Origin: Geosiphon pyriformis
Taxonomy: Eukaryota > Glomeromycota > Glomeromycetes > Archaeosporales > Geosiphonaceae
NCBI GenBank assembly: GCA_016748015.1
Contig: JAAOMT010000230.1
Location: 71,795-135,794 of the forward strand
Length of the DNA: 64,000 nucleotides
Direction of reading: 5' to 3'
Shown: piece by piece, positions 36,558 to 47,246 of the stretch
How the letters are laid out: each line of letters begins with the position of its first letter
Position numbering within the stretch: position 1 is the first letter of the stretch
Position numbers and translations under genes: made by a program
The notes under the pieces: model-generated
The model's database searches: none
Told to the model about the DNA's origin: nothing
What the model saw: only the letters and a program-made list of their open reading frames with translations

Positions 36558-38018
36558 TCAATTTAACATGTTGTTGTCGATAATAATGATTGGTTTCAGA
36601 TCTCGTGGAATTTCATCTGGTTGGACTAGTATTCTTTGTACTCCTAATTGTGAAATATTACTGGTAGATGGTAGTGTGATGTTGTGATATGATTTCAGTT
36701 GATCTCCATGTGCTGCTTTGGTTAAAATTTTGTTATCTAATCTTAATTTGTAAGCTCCATTTCCTAGAATTTCTTCTATGTGAAATGGTCCGTCCCATTT
36801 GGGGTCAAATTTTCCACTCCATTGTTTTTCCACTTTGGTACAATATAGTAATACTTTGTCTCCAATCTTGAATTTAACTGGTTTGTCTGGTAGTTGACTA
36901 TCATGTCTTTCTTTCTGTGTTTCTTGTAACTTTTGGATATTATCAGCTGCTCTTCTTTGTTTGTTTTTCAATGTTTCCATTAAGTCATATGTTCTTCTCA
37001 GCAATGTTTCTTGAAAATTTTCCTCTGTTATTGGTTCAGCTGGATATGTGTTAATTTCTCTCTCTACTGGTAACGTTGCTATTCTCCCGTATACTAATTC
37101 AAATGGTGTTGCTTGTATAGTATCTTGTTTCATTGTCCGATAAGCAAATAGTACTGATGGTATGAACAAATCCCAATCATTCTGGTTTTCTTGGCTGAGC
37201 TTGGCTATTGCTTCACACAATGTTCTGTTGAATCTTTCTACTAATCCGTTGGTTTGTGGATGGTATAGTGATGATAATGGTCTCTTGATTCCGAATCTTT
37301 GGCTCAATTCTGTTAATGTTCTGTTCACAAAATGAGTTCCTTGATCTGATAATAATTCTTTTGGACATCCATGTTGACAAATCAAATCCTGATAAATGAA
37401 TTCGGCAACAGATTCTGCATCCGCTCTTTGAATTGCTTTCGCTTCTGGCCATTTAGTGAGATAGTCCATAGCTACTGCTATGTATCTGTTTCCTCTACTG
37501 GTGATTGTTAATGGTCCGATTAAATCAATTCCCATATGGTCAAATAGTTGTCCCACTTTGATTGATCTTAATGGTTCACTGGGTCTTGTTCCTCCTTTTT
37601 GCTGACAAGCATCACAATTTTAAACATATTGAATGATGTCTGGGTACATTGATGGCCAATAGTATCTTTTTCTAGTTCTTTCCATGGTTGCTTTTTTGTG
37701 AAAATGTCCTGCTGTTGGATTTGAGTACATGTTGAATAATATTGTCTCTTTTTCTGGCTCTGTAATTACTCTGATTGGTTGATCTGGATCTCTTCTATTT
37801 TTTCGATAAAATATATTTTGGTAAGTAATAAAATATTTTGATTGTTGTTTGATATTCCTTCATTCCGTCTGAGATAAATTCTTCTTGAACTGTTAAGTAT
37901 TTAGATAATGTTGTAATTGTTAATATTTTTGTATGTTCATCTTTTGTTGTATTTTTCTGTTGGTATTGTTCTGGTTTTATTATATTTTTGGGTTGAAATG
38001 TTCTTAGATTTGTCTTAT
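36558..38018 (-). pseudogene. E2 integrase (core intact)
   Basis: The frame 36558-37556 is open for 332 residues: HMGIDLIGPLTITSRGNRY, LLSDQGTHFVNRTL, TNGLVERFNRTLCEAI (D, D, E), then FELVYGRIATLP and a C-terminal KWDGPFHIEEILGNGAYKLRL domain ending QLKSYH. The zinc-finger half (37560-37800) carries NCDACQQKGG and a YYWPSMYPD block with a stop at 37620. It is the longest intact enzyme core in the window. Confidence 0.9.
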
Positions 38019-39290
38019 TCATGATAAACTATCAGCATTTCCATTGTCTTTTCCCTTTTTGTAATGTATAGTATAATTGTATGGTGTGAGTGCCATTTTC
38101 CATCTTGACTGTTTTCCATCTCCAAATTCTTGTTTTTGGAGTAATGTCAATCTCTTGTGATCTGTGTATACTTCAAACTTCTGGCTCAAGTATTTTTTCC
38201 ATTTCATAATGGCCCAGTATATTGCTAAGTGTTCTTGTTCCGGTGTTCCATAGTTCTTTTCGGCTGGTGTTAAACCTCTGCTGGCATATGCTACTGGATG
38301 TTCTCTGCCATCCGGTCCTCTCTGAGATAATACTGCTCCCAATGCTTGGCCGGATGCATCAGTGGTGATGATGAATGATTTGCTGTAATCTGGATAGATC
38401 AGCACTGGAGCTTGGATAAGCTTTTTCTTCAGAATATCAAAAGCTTTTTGTTGACTTTCTGTCCATTCATATTTCGCATTTTTGTTTTGTAGTTGATTGA
38501 GTGGCTGTGCTATCTTGGAAAAGTTCTTGATAAAATGATGATAGTAGCTGGCAAACCCCAAGAATGATTTCAGTTCTGTTATATTGGTTGGTACTGGAAA
38601 GTTTTTTACTATCTCTATTTTCTCTGGATCCGTTTTGATGCCGTCTTTGCTGACTATGTGTCCCAAGAATTTGAGTTCCGTCTTGCCAAAAAAGCACTTT
38701 GTCACATTTAGCTTCAGTCCTGCTCTTCTTAGTCTTTCGAACACTTATTGAAGATGATGAAGATGATCATCAAACATCTTTAAGAATACATTGGTGTTGT
38801 CCAAGTATACAACTACTAATTTCCACAATAAGCCTGTATAAACAATTTCCATTAGCCATTGGAAAGTCACTGGGGCATTGGTTAAGCTGAATGGCATTAC
38901 TTCAAATTCGAAATTCCCTTCTCTAGTAGTAAATGCCGTCTTCTCTTTGTCAGCTGGATTCATGACTACTTGCCAGTAGCCACTGTCCAAATCTAATGTA
39001 GAGAACTATTTATTCCCACCGAAAGCATTGAATAATTCCTGTATTCATGGAGTTAAATAACTGTCTCCATGAGTTACACCATTGAGTTTCCTGTAGTCCA
39101 CACAAAACCAGATTTTTCCATTTTTCTTATGGATGAGTACCACTGGTGACGACCATAGACTCATTGATGGTTGAATTAGCCCATTGTCAAGCATTCTGTT
39201 TATCTTTTGACGAATAATCTCGTGGCTGGCTGGCGGCACTTTGTATGCTCTTTGTTTGATTGGCATTGTATCTTCAGTCTTGATCTAATG
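38019..39290 (-). pseudogene. E2 reverse transcriptase-RNase H
   Basis: RT blocks: WSSPVVLIHKKNGKIWFCVD, LDLDSGYWQVVMNPADKEK, VMPFSLTNAPVTFQ. The catalytic box is VYLDNTN (about 38793-38815), with Asn replacing the second Asp of YxDD, which should kill the enzyme. The 38019-38744 frame continues through FLGHIVSKDGIKTDPEK to RNase H (TTDASGQALGAVLSQ, YTDHKRL). Stops at about 39047 and 38745. Confidence 0.9.
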
Positions 39291-39314
39291 CTGAATGATG
39301 TCAGTTTGGCCAAA

Positions 39315-39815
39315 CTAATTTTTGCTGGCAAAGATGTCATTGAAATTGTTGAGTAACATCTTGAGCTGCATACATTGGAGTGGATCTAAGTTTCCCATGT
39401 TCATTTGTTCCAATTGTTCTGGTTGGAGCAAATAACATTCGTCTCGTCCATAGATTGTTTGTGATGTGATGTCAACATATCCACAAAGTTGTGGAAAATC
39501 TGGAATGGGGTTTGGTGGTTGGTCCTCTATTTCTGTGGTCAAATATCCGATGGTGGTTCCTTCTGGTTTGCTGATGACATTGCCAGTATTGTTGTAGATG
39601 GGAATTTTTATGCTGCTATAGCTTTTGGCTGATATGTGAAAATTGATCAATCCAATCTCTCTCGATTCACAAAAGGTTGTTTCCACTTCAAACATCTGTT
39701 CTTGCTCCTTTTCCTTCCTTTCTATTGCTAACATGTACTGGCTATATGATGGAATAGAAATAGCTTGACCAGTTGAGATAATTTCTCCTTGGCCAACAAT
39801 TTCTTCCTCTGCCAT
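39315..39815 (-). CDS. E2 pol linker between dUTPase and RT
   Basis: An open 166-residue stretch of the polyprotein, mostly beta-like: INFHISAKSYSSIKIPIYN and KPEGTTIGYLTTEI, ending LKMLLNNFNDIFASKN. It resembles the usual Ty3/gypsy protease-RT linker. It is not an independent gene. Confidence 0.65.
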   Translation of the reverse strand: MAEEEIVGQGEIISTGQAISIPSYSQYMLAIERKEKEQEQMFEVETTFCESREIGLINFHISAKSYSSIKIPIYNNTGNVISKPEGTTIGYLTTEIEDQPPNPIPDFPQLCGYVDITSQTIYGRDECYLLQPEQLEQMNMGNLDPLQCMQLKMLLNNFNDIFASKN

Positions 39816-39854
39816 GTTAACTGGTACATCTATTCTACCTGTGGATCCGAATCC

Positions 39855-40487
39855 TTATATTCCTCTCGCTGTTATTCCTAATTCTTCCCTCTTTCCCACT
39901 GATACTAACTGAGTTATTCTAACCAGAGACAGGAATATTGCCTGTGCTATCTTTTCATTGGGCTCTATTACATAGGCCTTTTCTGAGTCATTTTGTAGCA
40001 TAGTGATGATATTTCTTATATATTCTGCATCAATTATTCCTCCTCTTATATTAATCTCTCTTTTCACTAAACTACTCCTAGATGCTAGTTGAACCATGGT
40101 TGTTGCTGGAATTTCTAGTGCTATTTTCAGATCAATGCAGGTGCGTGAATGTGGTTCCAATTTGATGGCATCTTTTTTTGGATATCTCAGATCAAACCCT
40201 GCATCAGTATCATGCACCCATTCTGGCATAATACCTTCCCTATTGTCACTATACCATTTCAACTCTTGTTTCTTGGAGAGATCTGGTAGTGCAATGTATT
40301 GTTCATAGTTTACATCTAAGTTTGTATCTGAGTTGGAATCATTGTCGTTGTTATTGCCCTTTTGAACGGAGCTTGAACTGTTGTTGTCATTATCATTGTC
40401 AGAGTTTGAATCGTGATTGATCAGCAATTCTGATTCTGATGCGCAGCTGCTGATTGGTTCTTCCTCTTCCAGGATCGTGTAGATCAT
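39855..40487 (-). pseudogene. E2 dUTPase domain
   Basis: Motifs: DTDAGFDLRYP, LASRSSL, GGIIDAEYIRNIITML (normally AEYTGxI), EKIAQAIFL. Motif 5 (GFGSTG) follows a TAA in place of Gln at 39855. A long Asp/Asn/Ser-rich spacer (about 40320-40420) precedes the enzyme. Compared with E1, motif 3 is damaged. Confidence 0.88.
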
Positions 40488-41060
40488 GCGTGGTGGTGGA
40501 TTGTAAATGAGGTCACACTCATCGCAATATTGGAAGTCACAGGGAATTAGGCAGTGTTAACATAGTCGAGTGTTCAACTGCTCTAACCATTGTTTTTGTT
40601 CTTCCCTTGTGGGTGCTAATTCTTGATAGTGTTTGTGAAATTGTTCTGGGTCCAAGAGGTTTATGATGGGTTCTGCATCTCAGTCAAGCTCTAAAGATTC
40701 TAGGAGGTTGTCTTTGATCGTTTTTATCTCTTCTGGCGTCACTCCTTCAATTTTTGCAAGTGCCATTCGCCAAATTTTGTCATCATCATGTGGGCAATTG
40801 TCCAGTCACTGTACTGCTCTTCTTCAGACTGCTTCTATTGGAGTTTTTTTCCTTACCCAGTCACTTATTAGAATCATGTATTGACATGATACGTTACATG
40901 TTCCTCCATGTCCAGGAATGTCATGCCACATTCTTTCATCCAAGAGAGTCTCTCCACAAGCTAAGCATGGCTGATTGTCCCATTTTCCTACTCATTTTGG
41001 TCTTCCAAAGTGTTCAAGAATGCATGGACAGCAATAGAACTTAGTTGCTGTTGAATATTC
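40488..41060 (-). pseudogene. E2 Cys-rich module
   Basis: Cys pairs PCLACGE, TCNVSCQY and LC-stop-HCLIPCDFQYCDEC occur in the same order and spacing class as in E1 (PCLTCG, CDQTC, CEECIMLCDKQWCSEC). Three or four stops break the frame. The intervening helical region contains TPEEIKTIKDNL. Confidence 0.65.
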
Positions 41061-41299
41061 CTCATTGTCCCCACAGCATGTGCCCATTGACGACAATTTC
41101 TTGCCACAATCAATGCAAATAAGCTTGGGTCAATGATAAGTAGATTGTTGTAGTGTAGTGTAAGTGTTATAAGCAGTGGTAGTTTGAGTGGTCTCTTTTT
41201 CTTTTCCCTTCCCCTTATTTTTATTGTCTTCTTTCCATTCCCAACTTGAAGTTGGTTTGCTCTCATCATGGTCGGTCCATGTCAGATCATCGGTTTCCC

Positions 41300-41960
41300 A
41301 GGTAAGTTCTTCCTTTTGTTTCCCTTTTTCCTAATAGTTGTCATCCCAGAAGAGTATTGGCGGCAGCTCATTGTGCTCTTCGTCAGCCCACGATACTTGG
41401 TAGGCTTCCCAGGTAGGCTTTTCTTTCTTCTTCTCCAGCTCAATCAATAGTTTCTCTCTTGGAGGAGTTTTGAAGTGGCCACATGTGGCTGGGACACGTA
41501 TGTGTTGGCCCTAATATGTTAGCTGGAGTTCCTGAGTGTTCCAGTCTAACGTTGCATTGGCTTTGGATAGCCAGTTATTATCAACAAGAGCTTGGTATTA
41601 AGTGGCTTCCATTACTAAAACTTTAATGGGAGTCATGATGCCATTGACTTCAAAAGAGAAATTGTCAATTTCACTGATTGGAGTTTTGGTCACTCCATTG
41701 GCTGTGATGATTTTGGCGCTGGCAGCTCAATCAACTCGGCGATCTAATTGATCCATGAGTTGTCTAGTGATTATGCTGCCAGCTGATTCACTATCTAGAA
41801 TGAGTTTGATGAGGTGACCATCAACTCTGGCATCCGTGTACATGGCTGTTATAGGTTTCTTTTTGAGAGTGGCTCCACTGAATAATGGTATTGTTGTGTT
41901 TTCTTCAAGTTCAAAAGAAAAGATGGCTGCTAGGAATTCATTGCTAGAGATGGTTGCCGG
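41300..41960 (-). pseudogene. E2 aspartic protease
   Basis: LIKLILDSESAGSIITRQLM shows DSE where DSG/DTG is required, a Gly-to-Glu loss of the active-site loop. Downstream TQYQALVGNDWLTKANATLDW matches the E1 protease. A TGA lies at about 41729. Confidence 0.8.
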
Positions 41961-44220
41961 TGGAATGGTGTTAGTAGGTACATGCTAATTGGATTTTGTG
42001 TTGTTGGAGGTGGTGTTTTCTGGGGTAACTAGGAGACTTAAATAATGTTGAGAATTTGGGTTTTGGACGCGACTGGTATCCAAATTCCAGGTGCATGATT
42101 CTGATAGTGAGTTTAGTGAACTGGAGATCAGTTGGTGAACAACCATCACCAATCTTCAGTTTTGAGTAACTCTGGATTGAGGGTTGCCTGATGTTATTTG
42201 AGCTGGGTTCTGGATTGGTGTTTGAATTGGTTGGGGTTGATAGATAATTTGTGGCTGCAGTTGATATATTACTTGTGGCTGCGGCTGATGAATCGGAGGT
42301 TGATACACTGACAGGTAATAGATTGGTTGCTGCATTATGGGCAGGTAATTATTTCAATATTGGTCTTGATTTTGATTTGGATAATAATTCAGAGTTTGGA
42401 ACTGGTGATTGGGGTTTTGATATTGATTTCCTGATTGTTGGTTATTTAGACGCTGGTGACAGTTAATTTGGATATGTCCTTGTTTCCCACAATAGTGGCA
42501 GATACGCGTTTCCTGTTGCCACTGTTGATTGGTTGATGAAGATGGGCATGGTTGATTTTGGCCACAATTAGAGTTTCCTTGATTATTGCGTCATTGTGGA
42601 GGCTAATAAATGATGTGATTGTCAACTAAGTATCCTTCCAATCTTTTATTAATTGATTCATTGAATTTCTCCAATTTGGAATCCAATTCAGATAATCCGT
42701 TCATGACTAGATTAACAGCTTGGGCATGGTTAGCTTCTGACTTGGTGGATTCAAAATCTCTGGCGTGTGTAACTGCATCTTGAAGCATGCCAGGATGCAA
42801 TGGACGTACATGTTGCAAGATGCTGCTGCACAGGCCATGGATAAACTGATTGAGTATCTGTGGTGCTGTGAAATAATTGGCGTCAATTGCTTGAATTTGG
42901 TGTAGGTTTCGATGGAAGCATCCCAGGTAAGTGGTGACTGCTTCAGTTTCTCCTTGTTTTATGGTGGTGAATGCATTAACTAGGTGATTGATGCTATTAT
43001 TGTTGCTGAAATATCTCAGAAATTCCACTTTGAAGGCATTGAAATCTTGTGGTTTATTAATCAAGCTCTGGTACCATGAATTAGCAGTATTTTTGAGAAA
43101 GTAGGGAATGGTTTGCATTGCTTGTGCGTCATTCTATTCGTTGGCTGCGATGGCTTTTTTTATATTGTTCAGCCATATTTGAGCATCATCCTCTTCACCA
43201 GTAAAGTTGTTGAGTTTTGCGATTGGTGCGTAGGCCATTGGATCTAAGTTAGGTGGTTGTGGTGGCTGTTGAAGCAGTTGTTGTTGTTCTGGCTGTTGGG
43301 GTGGTAGCTGAAGTGACTGCTGTATGGGTTCGGCTAGGAAATTAATCGGCAGTTGATTGATGACAATTACTGGAGGTAAGTTTTGCTGATGAATTAATTC
43401 GGGTTTTTGATTTCTTTGATTTGGCAGTGTTCGAATATTCGGGGTTTCGATTTTCGGATTTTCTAACTGTTGTTAAGTTTAAAAGTTCGGTGTTTCAACT
43501 TCCAGGTTTTCAGTGATCAGGTGCTGGTAAGTGAATTTTTGATTCTCTGATTCTTCTTCCTCTTTTTTTGATTCCACTGCTTTCCACGGATCAGAGATTC
43601 CAAAATCTGGTGGAGGCAGTGGTGATCAAAGTCCTGATGGGATTGATGATCGTAAATTAAATCCCTTAAAGTACTCACCGTATGGTCCTAACAATTCTGT
43701 TTTCCTTTGTCTACTTTGGAATGAGAATTGTCCAAATGCTGATGTCACAGTTGATGTGAACATGTCTGTTGATAATATGTTGATGGTGCTTCCAGGTATA
43801 TAGTGGTAGGATGGGTTGCTTGGGGATTCAACTCTGTTTTTCTTCCAAGCAGGTGGCTGTATCTTTCTGGGTATTACTGCTGGTGTTTGTAATTTTCCCT
43901 TGCCTTTACTAGCATATGTAATTGGATATCTTTGTTGAGTGTGATGTTCAATTTCTTTGTTGATTTCAGTGATGATAGATGCAAAATTATGATTTGTTGG
44001 CAGGTTGGTATTTTGAATTAATTCCCTATAGAAAGTTTCTCTTGCTGATTCAGTATTCACTGGTGTTCCTAATAAAGAAAAAATCTTTTTGTTGATGTAG
44101 AAATTGAAGGCTGATTCGGCAGATATATGATTGTGGTTTAATCCCAAGTATTAACAATAGTGTTGAAATAAGAATTTTGCGAATCCTAAATGGTTTGCTC
44201 CTATAGTTTCTGATTCTGCC
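41961..44220 (-). pseudogene. gag: E2 gag
   Basis: N-terminal part 43626-44215 (SAESAFNFYINKKIF), Pro/Gln-rich middle, core 42603-43118 (WYQSLINKPQDFNAF, FLRYFSNNNSI, RPLHPGMLQDAVTHARDFE) and an intact CX2CX4HX4C knuckle CHYCGKQGHIQINC (about 42463-42505). A Gln/Tyr/Pro-repeat tail follows (YQPxxxQPQPQ). Several stops. No in-frame ATG lies between the primer site and the first conserved residues; the frame begins GTG in AAAGTGGCAG. Confidence 0.85.
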
Positions 44221-44265
44221 ACTTTTGGTTTGGTGTTGTTGGTGCTGGTTCTCTGTAGGATTATA

Positions 44266-44282
44266 CCTCACAGGGAGCGCCA
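44266..44282 (-). other. Primer-binding site of E2
   Basis: TGGCGCTCCCTGTGAGG on the minus strand, two bases from LTR B3. It would pair with a tRNA whose 3' end is ACAGGGAGCGCCA, implying a 5' acceptor strand GCTCCCT. Confidence 0.78.
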
Positions 44283-44284
44283 AA

Positions 44285-45141
44285 TGTTACAGGTGATTAT
44301 TTCTGTGGTTGAATTAAATAATGAACTCGTAACTTGGTGCTCAAAAGCTATTTCCATTGATAATGTTTTGTAAGTGTTGTATTTGAAGGTTTTGATGGGT
44401 CTGAAGATTTTGGTTGAGTCCTTTGTATAATAAACAGAGATTTAATAGTGTCGATAATAGATGTATCTTTCCAAGAGTTTTCCCAATTTCTTTCTTAGCG
44501 TGGTGGTCAGATTTAGTCTGGCAGTCATGCCCTTCTGGTAAGCTATCCGATAATATATAAAATTCTACCCTTATTTCTGGGTTTTTTACCAGGCTATCCT
44601 TGATGTCAATAACTCAGCGCTTAATCCTTTTAATCAGTTAGTATACAACAACAAATCAAAATAAAATAAAAAAAATAAAAATAAAAAAAATAAAAAAAGA
44701 AAGAAATAAGCCAAGGCGATTTTGCAGATTAGTATCTCATCAATAGCTGTGATCAAGAGCTATTGTTCCAGCGTGGTTAAGTATCAATTACTATTAACAT
44801 GAAGTGTTGATAGTGGAGAGTGAGTTGAGATATGGAATAATTATTTATTTGATGATTGTGTTTTCTAGACTAAGGATTCTGTGGTATTGATTCTGTCTTT
44901 TCTGTTTCTAATACTACTGCTATATATACATAATTGAGATTTCTCAATTCCTCGATTCTTCACAACAGGAATCCTGGAATTCCTGGAATTTTGCAATTCC
45001 TTTAAGAGGAATCCTGGAATTCTGCAATTCCTCGTCGGGAATCTTGAAATTCCTAGAATCCTGGAATTCCACATTTACTATGCTTACTTCTGATTGGCTA
45101 ATAATTATGTTAATATATTTCCTATATTTCTATGAGTAACA
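44285..45141 (-). repeat. LTR B3, 5' LTR of E2
   Basis: TGTTACAGGTGATTATTTC to GAGTAACA, 857 bp. Close to B2 with scattered transitions and a shorter GGAATTCC array (44940-45075). Confidence 0.9.
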
Positions 45142-46224
45142 GTGAATTTGTCTGAGAAGTTTGTTGAATTTTTTAATATAAGTCATAACAGATTTGGAAG
45201 ATTCTTGTTTGATATTGTGAAACCAATTTCGAAGGATGATGGAGGTATTATTGTCAGTAAACTGTTCAAGGAAGGCTGCTTTGAAAGCGTCTCAATCATT
45301 GAATGGAGCGGCTAAGTTTTCAAACCATTCTTCTGCTGTTTTTTTGAGAAAGTAGGAAATTGTTCTTAACATTCTGGCAGCATTCCATCTATTTGTATCT
45401 CCAGCTTTAGTAACTTGGTCAAGCCATTCTTGGGGACTGGTTTCAATGTCTTTTCCATTAAATTCAGGGATTTTTGCAATGTATACTGTCATTTTGTTTT
45501 CTTTGTTTTCACTGTTTATTGATTCTTCTTCAGTTATTTCAGAGTGGTTTTCTTCGTTTGCTGCTGTCTCAGAGTGTTCACTTTGATTTTCAGCTAGAAA
45601 ATCAAGAAGATTGGAACTAGTTTGAAGGGGTTCTTGCTGTTTGGTGGGACTTCTGAGTAATGTAAAATCTTCTGGTCTTGCAAATCAATTCAAGGGTGAA
45701 TTAAGTGTTTGTGCTTGTGCAAGTGAAGCTAGAAAAGGTGTAATAGTGAGTGAAAGTTTTGAACTGGTTCTTTGTTCAGGTGTTTGTAAGTGTTTGGCAG
45801 TTGTTTTTGGTAGGATTGGAGTATTTGGGGTGGTTTTTGAGTATTGCTTCAATTTGGTTTTGCTTTTGTTGCTTGTTTCTGTCTCCGATTTAAAATCAAT
45901 AGAGTATTGAGACTGTACTGGATAGGTTTCTTTACAGTACTTAATAATGTTAAAATTAAGTTCTTGAAAGTAAGTGGCAAGTGTTTCACTGTTAAGGTCT
46001 TCAGTTCTCAACTGTGAATAGTGTGCTAAATTATTGTAAAGGTTGCTTCTAACTTCTGAGATATTGTAATTTCTGAAAAGATAATTGTTGATGCGATTTT
46101 CAATGTATTGGTATACTGATTTCTTGACAACTTCAATTCCGTTTGGAATGTTGAATCTTTGCTTGCAGTAGGTGTAAATTGATTGGTAATACTCTAGAGT
46201 TGTTGCATCTGGTGTGGTCGCCAC
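45142..46224 (-). pseudogene. gag: E1 gag, N-terminal part
   Basis: Frame 45685-46224 (ATTPDATTLEYYQSIY, NRINNYLFRNYNISEVRSN) resembles the E0/E2 gag N-terminus. The frame 45292-45492 gives KIPEFNGKDIETSPQEWLDQ and FLKKTAEEWFENLAAPF, the gag core. Stops at about 45289 and 45684. It starts GTG in the same AAAGTGGC context as E0 and E2. An ATG in another frame at about 46255 opens a 41-codon overlapping frame. Confidence 0.85.
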
Positions 46225-46251
46225 TTTGAATTTGTTGTTGCTGTATTATTT

Positions 46252-46267
46252 CCATGGAAGAGCACCA
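46252..46267 (-). other. Primer-binding site of E1
   Basis: TGGTGCTCTTCCATGG on the minus strand, two bases from LTR A3. It shares TGGTGCTC with the B and C families but then diverges, so a different or variant tRNA primer is likely. Confidence 0.65.
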
Positions 46268-46269
46268 AA

Positions 46270-47242
46270 TATTACCTGAGGTTTTTGGGGTCTCTTTTCT
46301 TGAATGTTGTTGATGCCTATTTGCTGTGAATTCACGTTTTTTGGATGTGATTGAACCTCCAGTAACTGAATTTATCTTCAAATTATCTCCTATAATTTGA
46401 ACTGCTGGGCTTATAAGTGGAATGGCCAATTTTGTGCCAGTTACTTTATGTAGTTACATTGTAGTAAATGTCAACTCTTTCCCAGGAATTGCTCATCTGG
46501 AAGCTCACTAAAAATGTGTAGTTACTTTGCTGTGAAAGTCAACTCTTCTACAGGAATCCCGTCTGTAGGTTACCCTAATAATTATAATAAGAAAAATAAA
46601 AGAAAAGTAAAAAAATGTAAAAGAAATAGAATTCTGTCAAGGGAAACGTTTTCTATCCAGGCCTGGAGTTACTAACAGTTTACTGAAATTGGTAGCTAAT
46701 CAATTTCAAACTGTTTAGTAGGAATTTGGTTAATTTCAAAAGGAAAATAATTAAGAATTTGATTTTTCGAATTATTTGATATTTATTTCGTTTTTGTGTG
46801 TAAAAGATGATTCTAGTTGTTAAATCTGAAGTAAGATATATTTTCTCGAAGAGGGAAGCTCTTCTTTTATACAACTTGTTATAACACTATTCTATGAACT
46901 TGAACTTTGCTATTTTCTATAATTTTGCTGAACTAAAGTTATATTTCGGTGAACTACAAGTTATTTCTGTGAACTATTAGATATTTTGGTGAACTATCAA
47001 TTATTTCGGTGAATTCCTACAAATTTTGGCGAACTTTTTGAATGTTATATAGTTCAGGGTATTGCATGATTGATCATCGCAATTAGGTTACATTTGTGTT
47101 ATGTACAAATTGGGTTATTAATTAAATGATAATTTTGGATATTTTGCTAATGTAATAAGTGATAATTTGAAATGCTAATTAATAATAAGAATTATAAAGA
47201 TAATTTCATGCTAAGCAATATCTCTAATTTTGTCTGATAACA
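46270..47242 (-). repeat. LTR A3, 5' LTR of E1
   Basis: 973 bp, the same length as A2. The terminal TG has become TA (TATTACC), matching the transition bias. Minus-strand TATA-like box near 46868-46878 with an upstream TTCG/TTTGnnGAA array at 46945-47040. Confidence 0.9.
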
Positions 47243-47246
47243 ATGA

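Larger units (their letters stand above)
34974..45141 (-). mobile_element. E2: full-length Ty3/gypsy element, B family, inside E1 gag
   Basis: LTRs B2 and B3, primer site, gag, protease, Cys-rich module, dUTPase, linker, RT-RNase H, integrase, third ORF, polypurine tract. E1 gag codons resume on both sides (QIH at 45142, then NDYYSNAQILDQ below 34973). Flanks are gcaa (34970-34973) and gtga (45142-45145), a putative 4-bp duplication differing by two transitions. It is the innermost and so youngest full element of the nest. Confidence 0.92.
27209..47242 (-). mobile_element. E1: full-length Ty3/gypsy element, A family, split by E2
   Basis: LTRs A2 and A3 (973 bp each), primer site, gag, protease, Cys-rich/dUTPase, RT, RNase H, integrase, third ORF and polypurine tract on the minus strand. 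The gag is split at 34973/45142 by E2. Flanks atgg (27205-27208) and atga (47243-47246) form a 4-bp duplication with one transition. Without E2 the element is about 9.9 kb. Confidence 0.92.
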
